NCBI GenBank assembly: GCA_902547535.1
Contig: CACCOB010000001.1
Coordinates: 465,712-529,711 of the forward strand
DNA length: 64,000 nucleotides
Direction of reading: 5' to 3'
Source: an uncultured Pelagibacteraceae bacterium
GTDB lineage: Bacteria; Pseudomonadota; Alphaproteobacteria; Pelagibacterales; Pelagibacteraceae
Every line of letters begins with the position of its first letter. Position 1 is the stretch's first letter. The notes beneath the pieces were generated by a model. That model worked only from the letters and a program-made list of their open reading frames with translations. It did not search any database and was not told the origin of the DNA. Below are positions 42,411-51,283 of this stretch, piece by piece. The translations under genes and the position numbers were made by a program.

Positions 42411-43553
42411 TTAAGTAAATTCCTTTATTATTTTTTCCCTGTGCTCATCTAAATCTGGAATATCACCCCTAGTATTTTCATCTTTGTAGGTAGACATTTT
42501 GATAGGGTTTCCTGCAGATTTAAATTCACCAATAATTTTATGATATGATTTTACAATCATATTTCTTTTTTGAATTTGAGGATTTTCAACAGCTTGTTTT
42601 ATATTAAAAATAGGACCACATGGAATTTTCAATGCCTCCATTTCTTTAACCCATTCATCTGTAGATTTCGAGCTCAATTGTTTTTCAAAAATTTCTTTTA
42701 AGTAATCCATGTTTTCACATCTTAGTGAATTAGAATTAAATCTTTCATCATTTGCAGTTTCAGGAATTTTCAATACATCACAAAGTTTTGTAAAAAGTTT
42801 ATCATTTCCTGCAGCAATAATTATATAACTATCTTTCGTTTTAAAAGCTTCAAAGGGAGCAATAGATGGATGTCTTGAACCCATTGGTCCTGGAATTTCA
42901 TTTTTGGAAAGATATCTTGCAATTGCATTTTCTAAAATTGCTATTTGGCAATCTAACATTGAGACATCTATAAAAGCTCCTTTACCAGTTTTTTGTCTAT
43001 CGTATAAAGCTGCATTAATTCCAATTGCTGTAAACAGACCTGCTGTGATATCACCAATAGAGGTTCCAACCCTTGTTGGTTCTGAGTTTGGATGGCCAGT
43101 TACACTCATCAAGCCTCCCATACCTTGAACGACCATGTCATAAGCTGGTAGTTCTTTTAAAGGTCCAGTTTGGCCAAACCCTGATGCCGATGCATAAATT
43201 AATTTAGGATATTTTTTACTTACATCTTTCCAGCCAAAACCCCACTTTTCTAATGTGCCAGGTTTAAAGTTTTCTACTAAAATATCTGCTTTTGATAATA
43301 TTTTATCAAATATTTTTTTATCTTCATCGTTCTTCAAATTCAAAGCGATACTTTCTTTTCCTCTATTTAACGACATAAAGTATGCAGAATAATCTTTAAC
43401 AAAAGGTCCAAATTTTCGAGAGTCATCACCTGTTTCAGGTGCCTCAATTTTTATAACTCTCGCACCTAAATCTGAGAGTATCATTGTACAATAAGGCCCT
43501 ACCAAAACCCTTGTTAAATCAACAACTAATAAATTTTTTAGTGGTCCATCCAT
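42411..43553 (-). CDS. Family III CoA transferase (CaiB/BaiF type)
   Basis: A 380-residue CoA transferase. The N terminus LLVVDLTRVLVGPYCTMILSDLGARVIKIEAPETGDDSR and YFMSLNRGKESIALNLK are typical, and GTSIGDITAGLFTAIGI contains the aspartate that forms the acyl-enzyme anhydride. The family moves CoA between carboxylic acids such as formyl/oxalate, succinyl/citramalate or carnitine derivatives. It is divergent from a TRAP operon that contains malonyl-CoA decarboxylase, so activation of an imported dicarboxylate such as malonate is an attractive role. This role is inferred. Confidence 0.9.
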   Translation of the reverse strand: MDGPLKNLLVVDLTRVLVGPYCTMILSDLGARVIKIEAPETGDDSRKFGPFVKDYSAYFMSLNRGKESIALNLKNDEDKKIFDKILSKADILVENFKPGTLEKWGFGWKDVSKKYPKLIYASASGFGQTGPLKELPAYDMVVQGMGGLMSVTGHPNSEPTRVGTSIGDITAGLFTAIGINAALYDRQKTGKGAFIDVSMLDCQIAILENAIARYLSKNEIPGPMGSRHPSIAPFEAFKTKDSYIIIAAGNDKLFTKLCDVLKIPETANDERFNSNSLRCENMDYLKEIFEKQLSSKSTDEWVKEMEALKIPCGPIFNIKQAVENPQIQKRNMIVKSYHKIIGEFKSAGNPIKMSTYKDENTRGDIPDLDEHREKIIKEFT

Positions 43554-43579
43554 AATAAAATATACGACATTTCCTTATA

Positions 43580-43608
43580 TTGACTCTTACCCGTAAGTTC
43601 AATTTAAT
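43580..43608 (+). promoter_or_regulatory. Promoter of the TRAP-malonyl-CoA decarboxylase operon
   Basis: TTGACT (43580-43585), a 17-base spacer and TTTAAT (43603-43608), each one base from consensus. A GAGGGG Shine-Dalgarno at 43631-43636 precedes the ATG at 43642. It has the same layout as the tctC promoter. Confidence 0.72.
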
Positions 43609-43641
43609 ATCATTATTAAATTAATTTAAAGAGGGGAAAAC

Positions 43642-44652
43642 ATGTTAAAAAAAATAAGTTTTTATTTCACTACATTATTTTTAGCTTTCTCATTAATCGG
43701 ATCGGCATATGCTGTGACACTAAAAGCAAGTCACCAATGGCCAGGAACGCCTAGAGCAGATGGTTCTTACGATCCAAGACATGAAATGGTTCAAATAATT
43801 GCAGATGAAGTTAAAAAAGCAGGAGTAGATTTAGATATTAGAATTTACCCAGCAAAATCATTATATAAACCAAAAGAACAATGGAAACCAATGACAACTG
43901 GTCAGTTAGATATTTCAGCATTTCCATTAGCGTACGCATCAAAATTCCATCCAGAATTTGATGCAACTTTAATGCCAGGAACAGTTAAAAATCATGACCA
44001 CGCATTAAGATTTAATAAAGGTCCAATGATGACTGAAATTAAGAGAATTATTAATGATGCTGGTGTTGTTGTTCTTTCTGATGCTTGGCTTGGTGGTGGT
44101 TTTGCATCTAAGTCAAAATGTATTAAAAATCCGTCAGATGCTAAAGGTCAAGTAATGAGAGCAGCTGGTAAAGCTTTTAACCAAATGTTAGAGGCAGCTG
44201 GTGCTGGTATTCAAAGTATGCCTTCATCAGAAATTTACACTGGATTACAAACTGGAGTATTAACAGGTGCAAATACTAGTTCTGGAAGTTTTGTAAGTTA
44301 CAAAATTTATGAGCAAGTAACATGTGCAACACCTCCAGGAAAATTTGGATTGTGGTTTATGTACGAGCCTATTTTGATGTCAAAAATGAGCTTTGATAAA
44401 TTAAATTCAAAACAACAAGACGCTTTAATGAAAGCTGGTAAAGTTGCTGAAAAATATATGACTGCGCAAGTTGAAAATTTAGATAAAAAATTTGAAGACG
44501 CTTATAAAGCAGCAGGAGTAAAATTAGTATATATGGATGCAAACGACCATGCGGCTTGGGTAGAGATTGCTAAACAATCTTCACACAAAGCATTTGCTGA
44601 AAAAGTTCCAGGTGGCGATAAGCTAATGGAAATGGCTTTAGCAGTTAAATAA
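43642..44652 (+). CDS. TRAP transporter periplasmic substrate-binding protein (DctP family)
   Basis: A 336-residue protein with a signal peptide ending AYA-V near residue 24. The mature start VTLKASHQWPGTPRADGSYDPRHEMVQIIADEVKKAG, the IYPAKSLYKPKEQWKPMTTGQLD segment, the KGQVMRAAGKAF segment with the ligand-pairing arginine, and SSEIYTGLQTGVLTGANTS fit DctP. The ADGSYDPRHEM insertion near the N terminus is distinctive and may shape ligand choice. It is expressed from a strong promoter and followed by a terminator-like hairpin. The linked malonyl-CoA decarboxylase suggests malonate as the ligand. Confidence 0.92.
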   Translation: MLKKISFYFTTLFLAFSLIGSAYAVTLKASHQWPGTPRADGSYDPRHEMVQIIADEVKKAGVDLDIRIYPAKSLYKPKEQWKPMTTGQLDISAFPLAYASKFHPEFDATLMPGTVKNHDHALRFNKGPMMTEIKRIINDAGVVVLSDAWLGGGFASKSKCIKNPSDAKGQVMRAAGKAFNQMLEAAGAGIQSMPSSEIYTGLQTGVLTGANTSSGSFVSYKIYEQVTCATPPGKFGLWFMYEPILMSKMSFDKLNSKQQDALMKAGKVAEKYMTAQVENLDKKFEDAYKAAGVKLVYMDANDHAAWVEIAKQSSHKAFAEKVPGGDKLMEMALAVK

Positions 44653-44666
44653 AAAGATATATAAAG

Positions 44667-44701
44667 AACCCCTATTTAAAATATTAAATAGGGGTTTTTT
44701 T
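44667..44701 (+). promoter_or_regulatory. Terminator-like hairpin between TRAP binding-protein and permease genes
   Basis: A perfect 13-base stem, AACCCCTATTTAA (44667-44679) and TTAAATAGGGGTT (44684-44696), with loop AATA and a T-run to 44701. It has the form of an intrinsic terminator but ends three bases before the small-permease ATG, so it probably works as a partial terminator that limits permease expression. Confidence 0.85.
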
Positions 44702-44704
44702 ATC

Positions 44705-45199
44705 ATGAAACAAAAATATTTAAAATTCTGTAATTATAGTTCACAAGCATGTGGTGCTTTTGCTGTCTTAGCTCTACTTCTGTCAATCTTGGTTATTGTA
44801 GAGTTAGTTTTTGAAAGATATTTCTTTCAAAGAGCGATTACATGGCAAACAGAGCTAGTGACGATGCTTTTAGTTGCTTCAACTTTTATAGGAAGTGCTT
44901 ATGTTTTAAGCGAAAAAGCTCATGTGAGCATGGAATGGATTTATGATTTTTTATCAAAGAAAAATATTCTTAGACTCAAAATTTTTACATCACTAATTAG
45001 TCTATTATTTTTTTTAATCTTATTTTATTTTGGGTATTTAATGGTGGAGGAAGCATTTACAAAAAACTATTCAACAGGAACCGTTTGGGATCCTCCCTTA
45101 TGGATACCTTATTCATCAATGATGATAGGAGCAGCTTTAATGATCCTTCAATATATTGCTGAAATAATTAAACTTATAGACGAAGAGGGCAGTTACTAA
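44705..45199 (+). CDS. TRAP transporter small permease subunit (DctQ family)
   Basis: A 164-residue protein with four membrane segments (about 13-33, 46-66, 87-111 and 132-152). ERYFFQRAITWQTELVTMLLVASTFIGSAYVLSEKAHVSMEWIYD covers the conserved DctQ region around helices one to two. It has no room for its own Shine-Dalgarno because a hairpin ends three bases before its ATG, so expression probably depends on read-through from the binding-protein gene. It overlaps the large subunit start by one base. Confidence 0.9.
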   Translation: MKQKYLKFCNYSSQACGAFAVLALLLSILVIVELVFERYFFQRAITWQTELVTMLLVASTFIGSAYVLSEKAHVSMEWIYDFLSKKNILRLKIFTSLISLLFFLILFYFGYLMVEEAFTKNYSTGTVWDPPLWIPYSSMMIGAALMILQYIAEIIKLIDEEGSY

Positions 45200-46530
45200 T
45201 GGATCCATTAATAATAGCAATCATCGTTGCGGTTTTCACTTTAGTAGTTTTATTTTCTGGAATACCAATTGCATTTGGTTTGAGCTTTGTCTCTATAACA
45301 TTGTTGGTTGCATTTGAAGGTTTTCAAATGTTAGATGTTTTTGCAGAAACTTTTTACGCGGGACTAAACTCGTTTGTTTTACTCTCAATTCCTATGTTTA
45401 TTTTAATGGGAATGGCAGTTGCCAACTCACCAGCAGGAAAAGATCTATATACAGGATTAGATAGATGGCTTTGGAGAGTACCAGGTGGATTAGTAATTTC
45501 TAATATTGGTGCTTGTTCAATATTTGCAGCCTTAAGTGGATCAAGTCCTGCAACATGTGCAGCAATTGGAACTATGGGAATACCTGAAATGAGAAAAAGA
45601 GGGTATTCAGATCAAATTGCAACAGGGACAATAGCAGCTGGTGGTACGCTAGGAGTTTTAATTCCTCCCAGCATTGTTTTGATTGTATATGGAATTGCTA
45701 CAGGAACATCAATTGGAAGATTATTCTTAAGTGGTTTGATACCTGGATTTATGTTAGCAGGAATGTTTGCTATATGGGCTCTCATACATAGTTATTTTAT
45801 TGATAAAGACTCAGCAAAAGCTTTAAAGAACAGAACACCTCCAACTTTTAAAGAGAAAATTGAAGTCTTGCCAAGAATTTTACCTTTCTTAGCAATTATA
45901 GCTGGTGTTCTTTATGTTTTGTATGGTGGAGTAGCCACACCTTCAGAAGCATCTGGTGTTGGAGCATTTTTAGTTTTTGTATTAATCGCTGTTGTTTACA
46001 AAATTTATCAACCAAAAAAAATCTGGAACATTGTCAAAGTATCTATGAAAGAAAGTGTAATGATAATGTTTATCATCGCCGCGTCTTATCTATTCGCATT
46101 CACATTATCACAGCTTTATGTAACTCAATCACTTGCACAAAGCATGGTAGAGTTAAGCTCAAATAAATGGGTTGTATTTATCTTAATAAATATTTTTCTT
46201 TTAATTGCAGGTTTCTTTTTACCACCAGTAGCAGTAATTGTGATGACTTCAGCGATATTACTGCCAGTTATAACCACTCTAGGTTTTGACCCTTATTGGT
46301 TTGCGATTGTATTTACGATAAATATGGAAATTGGTCTTATTACGCCACCTGTTGGATTAAACCTTTATATAATCAAAGGCATTACACCAGACGTAAGTCT
46401 GTCAGAAATATTAAAGGGGTCTATACCATTTATGATAATAATGGCTCTAGCTATATTAATTTTGTGTATTTTTCCTGAAATAGTTACTTGGTTGCCAGAT
46501 AAAATAATGGGAAAAAGTTTAGGTTTTTAA
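45199..46530 (+). CDS. TRAP transporter large permease subunit (DctM family)
   Basis: A 443-residue polytopic protein. Features include IFAALSGSSPATCAAIGTMGIPEMRKRGY, AAGGTLGVLIPPSIVLIVYGIATG, GGVATPSEASGVGAFLVF and the C-terminal IGLITPPVGLNLYIIKGITPDV. It provides the carrier activity of the third TRAP system in the window. The malonyl-CoA decarboxylase gene begins 15 bases after its stop on the same strand, so transport and metabolism are probably co-expressed. Confidence 0.93.
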   Translation: MDPLIIAIIVAVFTLVVLFSGIPIAFGLSFVSITLLVAFEGFQMLDVFAETFYAGLNSFVLLSIPMFILMGMAVANSPAGKDLYTGLDRWLWRVPGGLVISNIGACSIFAALSGSSPATCAAIGTMGIPEMRKRGYSDQIATGTIAAGGTLGVLIPPSIVLIVYGIATGTSIGRLFLSGLIPGFMLAGMFAIWALIHSYFIDKDSAKALKNRTPPTFKEKIEVLPRILPFLAIIAGVLYVLYGGVATPSEASGVGAFLVFVLIAVVYKIYQPKKIWNIVKVSMKESVMIMFIIAASYLFAFTLSQLYVTQSLAQSMVELSSNKWVVFILINIFLLIAGFFLPPVAVIVMTSAILLPVITTLGFDPYWFAIVFTINMEIGLITPPVGLNLYIIKGITPDVSLSEILKGSIPFMIIMALAILILCIFPEIVTWLPDKIMGKSLGF

Positions 46531-46545
46531 TATATAAAAAACATC

Positions 46546-47853
46546 ATGCTTAATATAAAAAGAATTTTTGAGACTATTGCTGATGCTGGCCAAAAGATTT
46601 TAGAAAAAAAATCTCTTAAAAGTATTACAAAAAAGAGGGATTTGATCGATCTTTGTGATGATTTGTTATCTACAAAAGGTGCAGCATTTGGAATTACTTT
46701 GGCAAGAGATATTTTATTTAGATATCAAAATTTATCTATTGAAGAAAAAAACAAGTTTTTAATTCAGGTTAATCAAAAATATAAACCAGATCCATTAAAA
46801 ATAGATGAAGCAATAAAGAAATACAGTGATGATCAAGATGATTATTCAATCTTGAACTTATCAAGAGTTGCTTCTGGAATTAGAAAAGAATTGTTTGTAA
46901 GACTAAATATGGCTCCAAACGGAACCTCTGAGATTGTATCACTTAGAGAAGACCTGCTAAGATTGTTGAAAGAAAATCCAGGATTAAAAAGTTTAGATTA
47001 TGATTTGATAGATATATTTAAAAATTGGTTCAATCCAGGTTTTTTAAAACTAAGAAAAATAACTTGGGATACTAAAGCTGCAATTTTAGAAAAATTGCTT
47101 AAATATGAGAAAGTTCATTCTATGAAGGATATGAATGAATTGAAAAGAAGACTCGGCAAGGACAGAAGATTTTTTGCATATTTTCACCCTGCCTTAGAGG
47201 ATGAGCCAATTATTTTTGTTGAAATAGCATTAACAAAAGGTCTAAGTCAGTCGATACAAGAATTAACAAGACCGTCAGAAGAAAAAATTAAAGATTACGA
47301 CACTGCAACATTCTACTCTATTAGCAACTGTCAAGAAGGGCTTTCAAGAGTAACGCTCGGAAATTTCCTTATAAAAAGAGTTGTTTATGAACTCCAAGAG
47401 GAGCTACCAGATGTAAAATATTTTGGAACTTTGTCACCAATGGTAGGTTTTGCTGATTGGTTTAAAAATATGGAAAGTTCTGAAGCAGCAGAAATACTTG
47501 GAGAGGCAAATAAAAATAGTTTAGACTTTTTAAAGTCAAATGATTTAAAAATAGGTGATAAAAGAATTGCAGATAGCAAAGCCTTAATAAGCAAATTAGC
47601 TTTAAATTATTTAGTAAAACAAAAAAATGATTTTGGATTTCCAATAAATGATGTATGTAGATTTCACCTTAAAAATGGAGCTGATATAGATGACATTGCT
47701 ATTAATGCTAATGTTTCTGAAGTTGGATTTAGGAGATCTTTTGGTGTGATGGTTAATTATCGATATGAATTAGCAAAAATTGAGAAGAACCATCAAGAAT
47801 ATGTAAACGAAAAAAAGGTAAATATTTCAAATAAAGTTAAAAAATATGTCTAA
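46546..47853 (+). CDS. Malonyl-CoA decarboxylase
   Basis: A 435-residue protein of normal bacterial MCD length. The helical N-terminal half is followed by the catalytic domain with FYSISNCQEGLSRVTLGNFLIKRVVYELQEELP, GTLSPMVGFADWF carrying the SP-x-x-GF motif, and FHLKNGADIDDIAINANVSEVGFRRSFGVMVNYRYEL, which holds the conserved histidine and MVNY. The enzyme converts malonyl-CoA to acetyl-CoA and CO2. Its position after a TRAP operon parallels the known rhizobial malonate (mat) genes. It overlaps dusA by 8 bases. Confidence 0.92.
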   Translation: MLNIKRIFETIADAGQKILEKKSLKSITKKRDLIDLCDDLLSTKGAAFGITLARDILFRYQNLSIEEKNKFLIQVNQKYKPDPLKIDEAIKKYSDDQDDYSILNLSRVASGIRKELFVRLNMAPNGTSEIVSLREDLLRLLKENPGLKSLDYDLIDIFKNWFNPGFLKLRKITWDTKAAILEKLLKYEKVHSMKDMNELKRRLGKDRRFFAYFHPALEDEPIIFVEIALTKGLSQSIQELTRPSEEKIKDYDTATFYSISNCQEGLSRVTLGNFLIKRVVYELQEELPDVKYFGTLSPMVGFADWFKNMESSEAAEILGEANKNSLDFLKSNDLKIGDKRIADSKALISKLALNYLVKQKNDFGFPINDVCRFHLKNGADIDDIAINANVSEVGFRRSFGVMVNYRYELAKIEKNHQEYVNEKKVNISNKVKKYV

Positions 47854-48847
47854 AATAAAAAGACTTGTATCAGTTGCTCCAATGATGGATTGCACTGACA
47901 GACATGAGAGATTTTTTTTAAGATTAATAAGTAAAAACGTACTTCTTTATACTGAAATGGTTGTCTCAGAAGCTATTGATAGAGGAGATAAGGAAAAATT
48001 ATTATCTTTTGATCTAAGAGAAAAACCTGTAGCTCTTCAATTAGGTGGATCTACACCCAAATTATTAGCAAATTCAGCAAAAATTGGCGAAGAATTTGGT
48101 TATGATGAAATAAATTTAAATTTAGGCTGTCCAAGTAAAAAAGTTCAAAAAAATAAGTTTGGAGCCTGTCTAATTAAAGAACCAAATCTTGTAGCAGATT
48201 GCTTATCAGAAATGATAAATTCTACATCGCTACCAGTCACTGTTAAGACTAGAATTGGTTACGATGATGTTGAAGATTATGAACATTTTTATAATTTTAT
48301 AAATAGTCTTCGAGCAACTGGCGTAAAGACTTTTATTATTCACGCAAGAAAAGCAATGCTCGGAAAATTTACTCCAAAACAAAATCTTAATATACCACCT
48401 TTAAAATATGATTATGTTTACAAATTAAAAAAAGATTTCAAAGATTTAGAAATAATAATTAATGGAGGAATTACATCAACTGATCAGGTTAAAAATCATT
48501 TAGATAAAGTTGATGGAGTTATGATTGGAAGGTCAGTTTATCATTCACCGTACATTTTAGCAGAAATCGAAAATGAAATATTTAATAACTATGATATTAA
48601 AGATAGAGAGGAAGTTATAGAAAATTTAATTGGCTATATTAAAGCTGAAGTTAAAAAAGGCACAAGAGTAAATCAAGTGATGAGACATACTCTTGGTTTA
48701 TTTCATGGCCAGACTGGATCTAGTCATTGGAAAAGATATTTAAGTGAAAATATGTGTGTAAGAGATGCGGATGTAAAAAAAATAGATCATATTATGGATA
48801 AAGTTAAACTTTCTCCCAAGTTACATTCGGCAGGTCAAATTGATTAA
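47846..48847 (+). CDS. dusA: tRNA-dihydrouridine synthase A
   Basis: A 333-residue flavin enzyme. It begins VSVAPMMDCTDRHERFFLRLIS and contains NLNLGCPSKKVQKNKFGACLIKEP, with the catalytic cysteine in the FGACL segment, then KTRIGYDD and FIIHARKAML, all typical of DusA. The FMN phosphate site follows in INGGI and VMIGRSVYHSPYIL. It reduces uridine in the D loop of tRNA using NADPH. The genomic link to the malonate genes seems to be only an operon packing effect. It overlaps the TauE-family gene by 8 bases. Confidence 0.94.
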   Translation: MSKIKRLVSVAPMMDCTDRHERFFLRLISKNVLLYTEMVVSEAIDRGDKEKLLSFDLREKPVALQLGGSTPKLLANSAKIGEEFGYDEINLNLGCPSKKVQKNKFGACLIKEPNLVADCLSEMINSTSLPVTVKTRIGYDDVEDYEHFYNFINSLRATGVKTFIIHARKAMLGKFTPKQNLNIPPLKYDYVYKLKKDFKDLEIIINGGITSTDQVKNHLDKVDGVMIGRSVYHSPYILAEIENEIFNNYDIKDREEVIENLIGYIKAEVKKGTRVNQVMRHTLGLFHGQTGSSHWKRYLSENMCVRDADVKKIDHIMDKVKLSPKLHSAGQID

Positions 48848-49670
48848 TACAATTTTATCAAATCAGTACTACCTACTTATTTTATTAATGGTACTTACGG
48901 CTTTTCCTGTTGGTTTTTTTGCAGGATATTTTGGTATTGGAGGCGGATTAATTTCAGTACCAGTACTTTTTTTTATTTTTGAGACTGCAAATATTGATGG
49001 ATCATATTTAATGCATCTATCAGTTGGTACAGCTTTTTCTATTACTATTTTTACCTCTTTTGTTTCAGTTATTACACATAGAAAACATAAAGCTGTAGAT
49101 ATAAATATTTTAAAAACCTACGGTCTATTTGTAATATTTGGCGTCTTACTAGGAACATATATGGCAGCATTATTAAATACAAAATCTCTAGTTTTGTTTT
49201 TTGCTGTTGTTGTTTATTTTTTTGGTGGATATTTATTGATAGTTAAACAGGAGTTAAAAAAAAATAAAAAATTTAAGTTTTTTCCGAGAGCAATTTTTGG
49301 CTTCTTGTCAGGTTTTATATCTGCACCGATGGGGATAACTGGTGCAATGATGAATGTGCCAATCTTAAGGTATTTTGGATATCCAATCAGCAGAGCTATA
49401 GGAAGTTCAGCTGCCATAGGATTTGTTATAGCATCTATTGGTTCTATTGGTTTTTTAACTTCTGGATTTTTATTGAAAGCAAATCTTCCCTTAAGCCTTG
49501 GCTTTGTAAATATTCCTGCTTTTCTTATATTTATTCCAATAACTTCTTTTATGGCCCGTGTTGGTGCAAACATGGTCCACACTACTGATAAAAATAAAAC
49601 TCAGAGGATGTTTGGGGTATTTTTATATGTTATTGGTACTTTATTTTTAATCAGGTTTTTAGATCTTTAA
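48840..49670 (+). CDS. TauE/SafE-family membrane transporter
   Basis: A 276-residue protein with about eight membrane segments. The two signature repeats are FFAGYFGIGGGLISVPVLFF and GFLSGFISAPMGITGAMMNVPILRYFG. The start appears to be TTG at 48840 inside the end of dusA; starting at a later Met would cut the first helix. Like the gene at 26850 it may export or import a small sulfur or organic anion; the two proteins are only distantly alike. It meets the phosphomannomutase gene with no bases between the stops. Confidence 0.85.
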   Translation: MINTILSNQYYLLILLMVLTAFPVGFFAGYFGIGGGLISVPVLFFIFETANIDGSYLMHLSVGTAFSITIFTSFVSVITHRKHKAVDINILKTYGLFVIFGVLLGTYMAALLNTKSLVLFFAVVVYFFGGYLLIVKQELKKNKKFKFFPRAIFGFLSGFISAPMGITGAMMNVPILRYFGYPISRAIGSSAAIGFVIASIGSIGFLTSGFLLKANLPLSLGFVNIPAFLIFIPITSFMARVGANMVHTTDKNKTQRMFGVFLYVIGTLFLIRFLDL

Positions 49671-51125
49671 TTAAATCTTTTGATCATATTCACCAATTTT
49701 GCCAGTTTTTTGGAGTAAATCATCAATAAAATCGAAGATTTTTTTCTTTCTTTCATCTGAGGTGGGGCTCTCAGTTACAACTACTAAGGAAGGCTTATTT
49801 GATGAAGCTCTTATTAAGCCCCAGGAACCATCATTAAAAGTAAATCTTATACCATTCACTGTCAGAATATTTTCAATTTCTTGATTATCAATTTTAACAT
49901 TATTTTTTTTTATATTTTCTATTTGTTTAATTAAATCATCAACAACTTGATATTTTTCATCATCTTTACAAAATGGAGCCATTGTCGGAGATTGATAAGT
50001 ATTAGGTAGTTCACTAATTATTACACTCATTTTTTTATTATTATTATTTAGTAAATGACATACTTGTATTGCTGAGTTTATACCGTCGTCGTATCCATAA
50101 CCTAATGGGTGGTTAAAAAAGAAATGACCGCTTTTTTCAAAACCGGCAAGGGCTTTTTCTTTGTTAACCTTTCTTTTGATGTGGGAATGACCTGTTTTCC
50201 AATATAATGTTTCACAAGAGTTTTTTTTTAAAATTTCATCACTTGAATATAAACCAGTTGATTTTACATCGACTACAAATTTTGAATTTTTATGAGTATT
50301 CGATAAATTTCTAGCAATTAGTAAACCAATTTTATCTGAAAATATTTCATTTCCTTTATCATCAATAACTCCGACACGATCACCATCTCCATCAAAACCA
50401 AAACCTATATCAGCATTATTTTCTAAGACACATTTACTAATTGCATGTAGCATTTCCAAATCTTCTGGATTTGGATTATATTTAGGAAATGAGTAATCTA
50501 AATTACAATCTAACTCTATAACTTCACAACCAATACCTCTCAAAATATCGGGTGCAAATATTCCTGCTGTTCCATTTCCACAAGCAACAACAGTTTTGAT
50601 TTTTTTATTAATTTTATTTTTATTTATTAGATCATCTTTATAAATATTTTGAAAATTGGTTATTTCTTTCTCACTACCAACTCCTTCAATAAATTTGTTA
50701 TTTAATGTTATTTCTTTTAGCTCTTTCATTTCCTCTGGAGCATGAGTTAATCCTTTTTTAATCCCCATTTTTACACCAGTCCATCCATTTTCATTGTGAC
50801 TTGCTGTTACCATTGCCACTGCATTACTATCTAAATTAAATTGTGCAAAATAAACCATGGGTGACAAAGATAAGCCTATATCTTCAACATGACAGCCAGT
50901 TGATATAAGACCTTTTTTGAGTGCTGTTTTTATTTCTTCACTATAAGATCTGTAATCATGACCAACAATGATTCTTGGATTTTTTTTCTTTGTATGATTA
51001 ATTACCTGAGTTCCTAAACCTTTCCCCAAATTTGTCACACCTTCTAAATTGATGTCATCTGGATACAACCATCGGGCGTCGTACTCTCTAAAGCCAAAAG
51101 GATCAATTTTTATTGAATTTTTCAT
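49671..51125 (-). CDS. Phosphomannomutase/phosphoglucomutase
   Basis: A 484-residue alpha-D-phosphohexomutase with four domains. The phosphoserine is Ser109 in MVTASHNENGWTGVKMG, the Mg2+ loop is FDGDGDRVGV (Asp245, Asp247, Asp249), the sugar loop is GFEKSGHFFF, and the C-terminal phosphate-binding loop is probably RASSNKPSLVVVTE. It interconverts 6- and 1-phosphates of mannose or glucose for surface sugar and glycogen-type metabolism. The sugar specificity between ManB, AlgC and Pgm types is not decided by these motifs. It is transcribed away from nrdA. Confidence 0.9.
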   Translation of the reverse strand: MKNSIKIDPFGFREYDARWLYPDDINLEGVTNLGKGLGTQVINHTKKKNPRIIVGHDYRSYSEEIKTALKKGLISTGCHVEDIGLSLSPMVYFAQFNLDSNAVAMVTASHNENGWTGVKMGIKKGLTHAPEEMKELKEITLNNKFIEGVGSEKEITNFQNIYKDDLINKNKINKKIKTVVACGNGTAGIFAPDILRGIGCEVIELDCNLDYSFPKYNPNPEDLEMLHAISKCVLENNADIGFGFDGDGDRVGVIDDKGNEIFSDKIGLLIARNLSNTHKNSKFVVDVKSTGLYSSDEILKKNSCETLYWKTGHSHIKRKVNKEKALAGFEKSGHFFFNHPLGYGYDDGINSAIQVCHLLNNNNKKMSVIISELPNTYQSPTMAPFCKDDEKYQVVDDLIKQIENIKKNNVKIDNQEIENILTVNGIRFTFNDGSWGLIRASSNKPSLVVVTESPTSDERKKKIFDFIDDLLQKTGKIGEYDQKI

Positions 51126-51199
51126 GTTGATATTTTTATATTTTTTTTATTTTTTTATTGATAATTTTTTTACAAGTTCTATAAATGTTCTATTGATTT

Positions 51200-51247
51200 G
51201 TTGTTTATATAGTGTAATTACCAAATCACCATACAACATCTAGTTGT
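51200..51247 (+). promoter_or_regulatory. Possible tandem NrdR-type operator upstream of nrdAB
   Basis: Two related sequences start 32 bases apart, about three helical turns: GTTGTTTATATAGTGT (51200-51215), whose right ten bases TATATAGTGT fit the NrdR box perfectly, and TACAACATCTAGTTGT (51232-51247), an imperfect palindrome. The second lies just before a TATAGT -10-like element at 51262-51267. Spacing fits the known paired-box arrangement, but the left half of the first box does not match. Confidence 0.4.
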
Positions 51248-51283
51248 TTTACTAAATTAAGTATAGTACAAAAAAGGAGCTAA

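Noticed and set aside
49214..49582. 122-codon minus-strand frame within the TauE-family gene at 48840
   Set aside because: Lies wholly opposite a clear TauE/SafE gene and has no recognisable domain.
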